Assembly (NCBI RefSeq): GCF_965638725.1
Contig: NC_134950.1
Span: 146,063,636 to 146,127,635 of the forward strand
DNA: 64,000 bases
Direction: 5' to 3'
Source of the DNA: Aptenodytes patagonicus
Lineage: Eukaryota > Chordata > Aves > Sphenisciformes > Spheniscidae
Part shown: one piece after another, positions 49,681-59,909 of the stretch
How positions within the stretch are numbered: position 1 is the stretch's first letter
How the letters are laid out: every line of letters begins with the position of its first letter
The notes under the pieces: generated by a model
Database searches by the model: none
Seen by the model: the letters and a program-made list of their open reading frames with translations, nothing else
Told to the model about the DNA's origin: nothing
Position numbers and translations under genes: made by a program

Positions 49681-52164
49681 CAAGAGAAGGGGTTGGAAAC
49701 TTGATGTAGAGACTGACAGAGAGACTGCTGTGCCCTTGAGGCAGCATCTGAATGGAAGTGTATTAATTTAAGGCTAGGAATATCTCAGCAAGGAGGAATA
49801 AAGCCTGCCAATGGTGAGTTTATACAAACACCAGATAAAAATGTCTCCAGCATCTGCAAAACATGAATTTATGAAATCATAAGCTGGGATTCTCTGATTC
49901 ACCTTGTCCTAACCTAAAGGACAAACCAAGAACTGGGTGATAGTCCTGCAATGGGAGGACAGACAAGCTGACCAAATAGATCTTTTTCATTTTAATTTTG
50001 ATGGTAATGGAAGTGGGTTCACAGAGAAAGCTGAAATATCATCCGTAACTCGCCTTCTGAGTCTTGGCATTGCTGCAGACTTTTTCTGCTGAGAGACCTC
50101 TGCAGTGCAGAGGCACCACAGGCTGAGCTAAGCACATGCTGTCAGCTTTCACTGTAGATTCAATTTGGACTCCCACATTTTTTTATGCATTTTTATGGCT
50201 CCAGCCCCTACAGATTTTTTTCAAATAACCAATAAAAAAAGGAAACATCAAATAAAAAGAAGAAAACTTTCACACATAAAAGCATTTGGAAGTTAATTCA
50301 CTTTCAGAGCAGGTTAAAAAACTGTTTATCAGAGGCAATCCATCATGTACACAATTTGCGTGTTTTAAAAGGCACCTACTGTCTTTCACAAGACTCATTA
50401 TGATCTAATATGCAACCCTGAAGTTAACAACAGTAGTTTGGTCAGTGAACAGGAACTGCTAGGCAATGTTTGGAAAATGTGATATTTCCTATCCACTAAA
50501 AGTTGTTGTGAATGAGGATTACAATATAGTACAGAAAAGTGGAGCGTTCACTTGATGTATAGCAATTCTGGTAGGTCTGATTTGTGGGACACCTATAACC
50601 ACACACTTTTGTTCAAGAAATGTATATTTTTTGAAGCACAGACACATATACAAGTAGATATTAGAAAAAAAAAACCCTTATAAAATGTTTCAAAACCTTG
50701 CAATTCTGTTTAAAAATCATCACACTACTGGGACATGATTTAATAAAACACAGTTGTCAGGATTCCAGGTGAACAGTTTGTAGTGAAAATTAATTTCAAA
50801 CGTTCCATTTCTTACAGATTACTGCTATCTCAATATTGCGAGTTATGTCTGAAAACAAGCCTTGGGCCAAAGCCACACACATTTCCATATTTGTATTTAA
50901 TTTTCAAGACCAAATTTTCCATTTTAATCCAGATTGGAGGATGTATTTTTTTCTTTGTGCCAAAGAAAAAGTGTCTCTATTTCTTCATCGTCACAGGTTC
51001 ACCCAGAGCTAGAGGTAAACCAGTTTTCAGCACCAGAGAAAACATACGAATTTTACTGTTCTACACAGTACATTTGCTGGTATTGCAAAGATCAGGTGTA
51101 TGATTCCAAGAGTATAGTCTTTATCACTTGTACTTTGTACAACTTCTTAACTTACACTAATAATTCAGTGATAATTAGACAACTAGACTGTTTTGGTTTG
51201 TCTAAATCATATCACATATATTATGACTCTCACCAAACTGTCAGTCAACTAGCAACAGATGTCACCTGTATATAGGATATAGCCGTCTCTTTTGAAAAGC
51301 GAGAGGGACCCCTGAAACACTGACACGTCTTACACAGAGAATCACATTCCTGGCTTCTGTGCTGGGCATCCTCAGTCTCTACACCTTCGGACTTGGATGT
51401 CATATAGTATCATTTCTGATTCTAACCCAAATGGAGGAAATGTGATATCTTTGATATACCCCAATGGCAGAAAAGGGTCAATACAGCTTTTTAAGTGAAA
51501 AACATTTGTATGGTGTCATTCTGCAGTGGTGTTAAGTGCACCTTGTGTGTTATAACATCTATGAAGCTGATAAAATAGTTGGTTTTGATAATCCATACAA
51601 GACTCTTGTAATTTATTTCCAACTGAGTAACATGGAACAAAGAAATACTGCTGTGAGAGTGCATGCTATGCTAGTAATAGTTTTTCAGATCTTATAATCC
51701 ACTCAGATTGATGCAGAAATAATTTAAAAAACAAAAGAGAAATTTCTGTTCCTTCATGGTACTTCATTGTGGCCAGATGGGTTCAGAAATGATTCCCAGC
51801 AAAAAAAAATTCATTTTGTGTCATTCAGTCTGTATTGTCACATGATTTCTTGGCACACCTTTGTGCAGAGAGGCCCAGGTTAATCGTTCATCAACATCCG
51901 TCCACCTTGCAGCAAGAAGAGAAACTCTGATTCATCTGGATTTCATATCAATCCTAGATACATTCCAGAACACCAGAGAAAAAGGACTAGATATGAAACT
52001 TTGTGTTGGATCCTTGTTGTTTATTAACTCTTTTATTATTCCTAGGTAAAAGATACCCGGATTAATATTTTCATGCTTATTTGTCTCTTAATCCGGTGGA
52101 GCTTCACTGAAAAGTTGCTCCAGTATTGCAGCATCAGTGCTGTAATGCAACACTACTGTGAAGT
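49681..52164. other. Anonymous AT-rich DNA
   Basis: No recognised element apart from the candidate exon at 50997-51095. Short A-runs occur (for example 50664-50675 and 51801-51809). No gene identified. Confidence 0.5.
50997..51095 (+). CDS. Candidate internal coding exon (99 nt), unidentified
   Basis: A pyrimidine-rich stretch (CTCTATTTCTTCATCGTCACAG) ends at 50996 and CAG|GTGTAT begins an acceptable 5' splice site at 51096. The 99-nt interval is open in phase 0 and would encode 33 residues beginning VHPELEVNQFSAPEK and ending ICWYCKDQ, with a Cys/Trp/Tyr-rich C-terminal half. I do not recognise the family. The open frame continues into the flanks, so openness adds little. It may be part of a plus-strand gene with long introns, or chance. 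Confidence 0.25.
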
Positions 52165-52265
52165 TGGGGCAAGAATCTTAAGATAGAGATACGGAGTGAC
52201 TTGCCCAGAATGGAATGGAAGAGAGCTGATGGCATGTTTTGGATGTAAGGTCTCCCACTGAATTC
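52165..52265 (-). repeat. Possible MIR/CORE-type SINE fragment
   Basis: AGATACGGAGTGACTTGCCC near 52184-52203 resembles the reverse complement of the conserved MIR core ('cttgggcaagttacttaacctctctgtgcctca'). The preceding 'agaatcttaagatag' is compatible with the adjoining segment. Only this core is recognisable, and the assignment rests on a short match. Confidence 0.3.
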
Positions 52266-52610
52266 CCTGCAGACACACCTTTTCATGAAGGAAAGGGCCA
52301 GATAGCTGCAAAATAGGGAACCTTTCATCTTTATCTCTTCCTTCTGAGCCTATCGAGACCTCCCCATGTGAAACTCGTACATCTGGGCGGCTGGAGGTTT
52401 TTAGAGGGAAACATGTCTGGCAAACTGTCAGGAGGAAGTTATTTACTAGGAATTGGTGAATTGGCATCAGTCCCCTGGCATTGGGAAGTGTTGTGGGAAA
52501 CTGGGTTCTAGCTGAATTGTGCTTCTGGAAGAAAAGAGGAATCTGAAAAGCAGCATGTATTGCAGAAGAAGGAGAAATAAGTATATGCATTTTCCAGCTT
52601 TCTCACACAG

Positions 52611-52768
52611 GTTGTTCGGGTCCGCAGCACCGGCAGATCACGTTGCTGCATCTGCAAAAACAAATACCTTGCTCCCCAAAGGAAGAGTGCTATAGGAATG
52701 AATCAGATCTGAGCTGTAAGGTCTAAGGGACGTTTTTACCACGTTTGTGGAGCAGTAGGAGCAGGAAG
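52611..52768 (+). other. Candidate non-coding or 3' exon between good splice signals
   Basis: CTTTCTCACACAG precedes 52611 and AAG|GTAAGT ends the interval at 52769. One frame is open for 40 codons (about 52613-52732; begins CSGPQHRQITLL, later CSPKEECYRNES), then stops before the donor, so a coding internal exon is unlikely. Several CpG dinucleotides are retained in 52617-52645, unusual for this region. It could be an lncRNA exon or chance. Confidence 0.15.
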
Positions 52769-53154
52769 GTAAGTTGCCCCCCAGCTAAGGTGGGAAGCAG
52801 GGAAGCAAGCCAGGGGGACTTTTTGTTACTCTCCTGGTTTAATAAATAATGAGGCTCTGGGATGAGGGCAGGGTCTCTCATATTCAACATGCTAAAACAC
52901 TAAATGGGTGAAACAAACTGCCACTGGGTGCTTTTTGGCCAACAGTGAAAAATTAAGGCTCCTGGGCTAAATGCTTCCCTGCTGAGCTATAGCTAAGGTG
53001 AATTTTCACAGGAACTGTTCAGGTATTTTGAGGGTCTTAGTGACAGCCCCACCACTGGGTACCACAACAGAGCCACTGCACTTGCTGCCAAAGAGACTGT
53101 CTTATGGTTAATGTTGGAGGCCTTGCATGAAAATCAGCTTTGGTTCTCCACTTG

Positions 53155-53370
53155 GTTGCAAGCAATATAACAAGATTCGTATGTGCAGTTGCAGGGCTAC
53201 AGCTCTCTTCAGACATGCAAGAAGAACTCTCATTCCTGGCACAACATAACAGATCAGAAACCTCAGGTCTGCTTTCTGTTTCTGATGATGGTTTTGATTC
53301 ACAGCTAAATTGTAATTACACAGGAAATCCAAATGTAAAGGTATGTAGCAGGGAGAGGTGCTTTTTCTTG
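53155..53370. repeat. Copy 1 of a diverged duplicated segment
   Basis: This segment aligns collinearly with 56605-56820. The best block contains GATTCACAG, AATTACACAGGAAATC and AAAGGTATGT in the same order and spacing, with further matching blocks upstream (CTTCAGAC.TGCAA, TTCCTGGCA, TTTTCTGTTT). Weaker similarity may continue to about 53665. I do not recognise the family. The block ends at an AAAG|GTATGT donor-like motif in both copies, but the second copy has stop codons where the first is open, so a shared protein-coding exon is unlikely. Confidence 0.7.
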
Positions 53371-56147
53371 TTCAAAAGCATCTCGCCCTTCTGTGGGTGG
53401 TCGCATAATTCAACAAACGCCCACAAATGGCAGAAGGTTGTATCAGCCGGCTCCGTGCAGACCAGCACCGGTGTGCAGTGCTGTGGCACACTTCGCCTAA
53501 ACACTCCAGGGCACTCCGTCTTTGCTAGAAGGTAAAATTGGCACTGGAAACATTTCAAAAAGGATCACATTTGGAAAAAAAGTATTAAAGAGAACAAATG
53601 CTATGTAAATCAAGATTATACTGCTCTTACCAGGCAGGGTTTTTAATCCTCACTTCCTCAATGAAGTACAAAAGTAGAGAGTCATGAAAGCCTCTGATAG
53701 AAGACAATGGTTTAGGATTTTTGTAATTGTATGTAAGTGTCTGGGAAGGAATAGTCAGAAGTTTTCCATAAGCCACCTTGAAAATGTGAGTAAGTCTGCC
53801 TGTCAAGATTCACTGAGTCCCTGCTACCCATTTTCTGGGCCACACAGTTTATTCTTATCTCTTTAAATTGAAAATTCACATTGAAAATGAAATGTTCTTT
53901 ATCTAAAACTTTGATTATCCAATGGCTTATATGTTGTCTCCTGAGACATTTAGATAATCAAATTGCAGCAATGCGTGGAGAAAATGAACTGTGGCTGCAA
54001 ATAACTATGTAAAAATTGTACCTTCTTTCTCAATAATATAATCTAATATAATCCTGTCATGCATCTGAGTCCAATCTGTTTGCTTTACTGACAAAAATAT
54101 GGGTTTGGTCTGGAAAGCAAAACAAAGGCTCCAGAGTTGTAGCACACTAGCTGAATTCTGACTCCAGTGTTGCCAGTCCGACTGTCAATTAAGTTGTGAT
54201 TACAGGATGTTTATTATCTAACAGAAAGCTGCCTGTGTTAGGGTTTTGTTTTCCTCTCATCCCTGTCACCAGCATGTCTGCTTTCACTGCTTATGATCAG
54301 GAGTCGATTAAGGCTTAAAATGATGGCCAGATTTACCAAAATGACCAGGTGCTCCAAAGTGCTCCTTTGCTGCCTCTCCCCACCCAGTCAGCCTCTCCCT
54401 CTCCCTGCAGGATGCCATCTCGTCTTCCCCTACTCCTAAGCCCTTGATGTCCCAGCCAAAGGAGGCAGCTGAGCCCCCTGGGAGGCTGGCTGGCACCCCT
54501 CCCAGTGCCCCTGCCACCCCCCATGCTCAGCCCTGGCTCCTGCCTGCGCCCCGGCTGCTGCTGACCACAGATCTGGGGCCCCAGGAGGGCGGTTTAATCC
54601 CCTCCTGCTGATGCTGGGGATGCAGGAGGTAGAACCACAGCTTGCTTTTCTGATGCAAGGGGGGTTTGCAGCAGGAGAATATATAACAATAATATTTGGG
54701 CTCGTAAACCAAACTCATTATATTTAGAAGGTGCGAAAGGGATATATCGTATCCCCACAAAATGTCAGGACTACAAAATAATTTATATCTACACTTCACA
54801 GAAAGGCAAAACTGAGCAATGATTAAAAATCAAGCTTGTGTTATTATTTTGCTGTGGCTTCATAACAGCAGCAGTATAAACTACAGGTGAGAACACATCG
54901 AAAGTCTTTATTTTCACTTACAATCGTTAAAAAATAAAGTGCTTAAGGGCATGAAAATTGTCAGACCAAAAAGATTTTTTTCTTCCATTTGAAAATCTAA
55001 CAACATTGTAGCTGGCCATTTATAACACTGACGTGCTGGGAGCCTACTGCTCCTGGGTCAAAATTATTTCAGCCCTGCTAGCTTTTATGCATAGTCTTTT
55101 CTCCTTGTTCTTTCTATACACAGGGCAGAGAAAGACTGTCTGAAGATGTAGACGGGAGATTGCACAGACGCTGCCTGAAGTCGTCTGTGGGTTCCCGCTG
55201 CCATCAGGTCCCCTGGTGTCCATGGCTTGGGGCACCATGGCAGGTGGAACTGCAGAGCCCCAAAATGATGCCCCTACAGTCCAGTTCCCTTGCTGATTTT
55301 AAATAAACTGGTGACTATTTCTTGACGCTAAGGAGTATCACAGTCACACAGCAGCTATAGAAATCCATTACATTCTTTCTCAGTGTCAGCCCAGCAACAG
55401 TAACCCACGTATGTGTGCCTGTATACAGGATGTATTCGTCTGTTTGCACATACACACACACACACACACATCCTCCGACAACATCAGTGACCATTCCTCT
55501 TTTGATCTCAGTGAAAGCTCATTCAAGCTGGTTTAAGATTTTATTGATATCAATGCCTAAAACTCCAATAAGCTTGAAAAATCAGAACTTCTGTGTTGTC
55601 TATCATCATTAAAAATGACTCAGAAAAATTGTTGCCTGTCATCTTTAAGTACAACTGGAGTATGAATTATGGAAACCTCCAGGGAGTAAATAGCAAGTAG
55701 TTTGTGAACAAAAGGAGGCAAAAATATGATAGACAAATGTCAAGCTTTTAAATCAAGTTGATTAGTTAATGACCTGTTAGTCAGAAGCTGTTTGATTGAT
55801 CTTCTTTAGCTTTACAAATATACTCTTTCTTGCATTAGGTCTTTTAAATACTAGACAACCGTTCTATCTGAAATAGCTTAGGGATTGTAGATCTAGTTTT
55901 GAAAAAGATATATGGGCTAGGAAATCTCCTGAGTCTTCTCTGTTGCTGTTTATATGATCCTGTGTCTTTTGGGGCAGATCGGAATACTACACTGACCTCA
56001 ATCAGAGTGTAAATTACGGTTTTAGTGTCACCTTAACTAAGGAGTGGCTGAATATTTTCTACAGTAGGGAAAGGAACAATTCTGTATCTGTAGATCTGCC
56101 GTGTAACACCGTGTTTAGCAGCTCTGTTTTCTCTTGTACATTGATCT
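53371..56147. other. Anonymous DNA with GC-rich patch and CA repeat
   Basis: 54350-54640 is GC- and C-rich with overlapping chance frames on the minus strand. A (CA)n tract lies at 55447-55470. A CTTTCTATACACAG acceptor-like site at about 55123 opens into a 60-codon frame ending at a TAA that overlaps an AATAAA motif near 55301; this could be a terminal exon, but there is no other support. Confidence 0.45.
55447..55470. repeat. (CA)n microsatellite
   Basis: About eleven CA units in a row. It is a simple dinucleotide repeat. Confidence 0.95.
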
Positions 56148-56243
56148 GCACATTTTTGATAATTTTACTGTATAAAAAGTACATGTACATATACATTTTA
56201 CATATAAAAAGCACATTTTTGAAAATTTTACTCTATAAAAAGC
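56148..56243. repeat. Partial tandem duplication, 63-bp period
   Basis: GCACATTTTTGATAATTTTA at 56148 recurs at 56211 as GCACATTTTTGAAAATTTTA, with both copies running on to a CTATAAAAAG-type motif. The second copy is only about half length before similarity fades. The stretch between them is itself rich in TACAT. Confidence 0.8.
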
Positions 56244-56604
56244 TACCTGTCAGTTCTGCCCGGTAGCTCTAGTGCCGACCTCCTACTGTATTTCACACAG
56301 TAAGCTGAATGGGGATGTTACTCTTGGCATCAGGCTGTGGCACACATTTTGGGATAAAGAAGCTCAAAGACCGGTCAGGCAGCCAAAATAGAGTCTGAAA
56401 CAAACAAATGTAGCAGACCACAGTTGGTTTGCTGGCATATTATTTATTTTGTTAATCAATGCTGATAGTACAATCCTTTCCAAGAAGTCATTCAAGTTAG
56501 ATATTATTTCTTTTTGAAGCTGTGGTTCATTAAAGCCTATTTTGTTATTAGCATTAAGGTTCCCCGCATATAAAGACTCAGGCTCCAGGCTCCAGGTCAG
56601 GCAC

Positions 56605-56820
56605 AAGCACTTTAATAAGATTCAGATGGTATACAAGCTATCAGAGAGGTATAAAATTCTTCAGACTTGCAATAACAGCTCCTGTTCCTGGCAGACCATA
56701 ATATCAGCAAACTCCAGTTCCGTTTTCTGTTTACTGTAGATGGTTCTGATTCACAGTGAAATTGAAATTACACAGGAAATCAAAATACTCAAACTTAAAG
56801 GTATGTGACAGAGAGGGTCT
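56605..56820. repeat. Copy 2 of a diverged duplicated segment
   Basis: This is the partner of 53155-53370, in the same orientation and about 3.45 kb downstream. The closest block is TGATTCACAG through AATTACACAGGAAATC to TTAAAGGTATGTGACAGAG, with one insertion of about 6 bp relative to copy 1. Weaker matches ('ctaatcctcact') suggest the homology may reach about 56960. Confidence 0.7.
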
Positions 56821-57723
56821 TTTACCCTTCCAAGACTATTTTATAATTCTGGGGAATGAGGGCATTTTGCAGTGTTTAGCATGCTAAAAATCTCACAGGG
56901 AGAAAAATATGTGATGGGAAAAAAGGTAACATAAATAGATACTAATCCTCACTCAAAAAATTGCAGTGTGCATAGTCTAAAGACACATGATTGTAGAGAT
57001 TTACATTTCCTATTGTTTAAAACGTTGCTCCTGGTGTTTAACATGAAAAAGCATGATGCAGGAAGAGAAGAACAGTATTGGATAGAAACATCTGCAAATG
57101 TATCTAGCTCATCAATAACTCCTTATTTAAGCTCTGATTGGAATTTTTGCATAGAAATGAGGTTAAATCCCTAAGCAGCTGCTAATCCCCCACTTAGAGT
57201 TGTAGATTTCTGTGCTGAACAGTATTCACGTGGATGAAGAGTCAGCCTTTGTACATCTGTTTGCATGTATGTATGTATACATGTATATGATACACCTGTG
57301 CCTGTTTTAATTGCAGAATGCAGAATTTAAAAAAGAAAATGGATTCATAGAAATATTCGTATCCTTCTCTATTTTGTTGTTTGCAGAAGATCTGATACTT
57401 TTGGCTAGAAGCTCTGCCATGCTGACAATGAATTCACAGCCTGGAAATGAGCCAACTTCACCATCTACTTATCTTCCATTTAGTTTGCTAATGTTATTGG
57501 CAAATTGCACCAACATACCACTATCCCTTTCATTCTGAGGGAAATGGAAAAACTTAAAAGATGTTCAATATTTTTTGTGTGAAATGTAGATACCAGTGAG
57601 GGTGATAAAAGCTTCAGCAACAAGGAAAAAAGAATGAAAGCTGGCAGAAATTATGTGTTCTTTCATGCTCTTTCAACTGTATTTTCGGACCAGTGTGATT
57701 ACAAGGGAATTATATTCTGATAC

Positions 57724-57743
57724 ATATATATATATATATATAT
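57724..57743. repeat. (TA)n microsatellite
   Basis: About ten consecutive AT/TA units, immediately followed by TGCGCATG. Confidence 0.95.
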
Positions 57744-59887
57744 GCGCATGTGTTGGGACATCCAGACAGGCCACCATTTAACAAAGCACACTGTCCCTGG
57801 ATGTGGTAAAAGACCCGTGTTCTCATTTCGGAGCTGTTCTCAAACTCACTAATTAATTCTACAACTCATATTCGTAATTACCATTATAATTTTTTTTTTT
57901 AATAATGAGTTTAAATTCCACAGAAACCTGGCTTCTTTTCCTCCCTCTGTCTCCACACAGAAAAGCTGTTGAATAAGCACAATCTGTTTCTTATCTTTCA
58001 GGAACTCAGGCTGGTTCACAGTGTAAGCAGCTAAGCTGAAAGATTTAATTCATCTTGTTCATTAAAATTCAAATAATTATAAAGTCAGAGATGTTAACTT
58101 TTCGGTTATTACAATACAGCTGGCAAACAGAGAATGTTGCACCAACTGGGAGACTTAAAACCTCATCTTTGGTGGCCAGGTAATTTTATTTAACAGTTTA
58201 GCAGGAATTTAAATCAATACTTCTGAGAAATCTGCTTTATGAAATTATTACTATGAGTAATTGATTTAAATATGCTTTTCACAATCTCATGATATTTCAC
58301 ATGACATACATGTAGGGATGACTTCAAGTGCCTGTGGGTGTGTTTCTTGCTATCTTTAAGTACTAGGTAGAGTTCAGTGTAGAGAGGAATAACCCACGAC
58401 CCCTTTAAGTCCTGATTCTGTAATTTTAATGGGCAATTGCACTTAATTATAGAAGGTGGGTGGGACTGCTTGAAACATTTGTGCTCAGAAGACAGGGTAG
58501 AGCTGGGTTTGTAACCTTTGCTGAGGCGTTTTTGATTCCTTTTTCTAACTTTTTGTTCTCTGAAATCCCCCTTTGAAACATTTTTCTTCACTAGCTGCAT
58601 TTGCCTTCTCAGCTCAAAACTAAGCATTCTTCCAAGAATAACCACCAAAAAAGTCAAGTGTATAGCTAGCTACAAAGCTTTGGCTTTGCCACACTTAAAG
58701 ATGAAATATTTCTACCACGGTGTTTACTCTATGGTATATTTTCACCTGCTGGTGCTACGGGTCAGAAATGTTCTCAATGGATACGGATCTACCAGTCGTA
58801 AAATGAATGTCTGTCCTTTAGGAAATTCCTGTGAGCTTCAGCAGCATTGGTGTTCATTTACTGCTTAATTACACTTTTTCCTCAGTTATATGCCAGAAAA
58901 TGGACTCAGGTCCTACAAGAATTGAAGAATGGTGGGAATGAGTGAGACGAAGGGAAGGTATTCATAGCACAGCCAGCCTGGCCCCATTTATCAGCCGATT
59001 TCAACTTTCAACATACTTCGAAAGAAAGAAACTAAAAATTTGACTGACCACCACGTCACCATTATGCCATACAGATGTGTCCCATTGCAGCCCAGCATGT
59101 CTGTGGATGCAGTCGTTTGGATGATGGGGATAAGGAGGCTGTTTGGACAAAGGAGTGGAGGTTATCTGGCAATCTGATGCTTTTTTGTGTGGTCAGAGAT
59201 ACAAGTAATGCTTCTAGGGCAAAGGGGTATTCTCTGAATCCAGCCTCGAGAGGCGTGAAAAACTGCTGTGTTGTTTGACAGCTGAAGGTACCTATTCTCA
59301 ACGCAAGGGGTAACTCCTGGCAATGCGTGCAAGGACAGTAAGATTTGTGGGCAATAAAACAGGAAATTCCTAGTGCCATCTTCGCACCCCTTCTAAACGA
59401 ATAGCTCTCTCCAGCCTTTTATATTAAGTGATCAGAAAGAGTTAAATGACCATGATTGCCATGGAAATTTCTTAGGCATTAATGTTTTCTACTTCTATAT
59501 TGAATGCCCTTGTGATTGAAGAGAAAGAACAAACATCAAAAGTACCTTTTAACTTCACAATTCTTTCTAAATTTCTTTAAACTTATAGGCTATACTGTTG
59601 GCTTTCAAACTTCAAAGCATGCAGGAAGATCAGGGTCACACAGAAAATTATTTCATACAGTTTAATAAAATATGCATGTGAATTATATGACCTGCCAGAG
59701 AAATTATTTATGTGTTAATGTAATTTTGTAACATTAATTACACACTTTAATTTCTTCCTTAGTAGCTTCTTTACCAGTAAGAACAGTACCGGTTCTAAAT
59801 TGGGTTTGAAACATATGTTGTGTCACCAAAGCTTAAATTATTTCCAGACTGAATTGCTTTTTTGCTTCCACAAGATAACAATCTTTC

Positions 59888-59909
59888 TTTTTTTTTTTTT
59901 TTTTTTTTT
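59888..59909. repeat. T22 homopolymer
   Basis: Twenty-two consecutive T residues, with a short CTTT stretch before them. No recognisable SINE or LINE body lies downstream, so it is not called a reversed retroposon tail. Confidence 0.95.
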
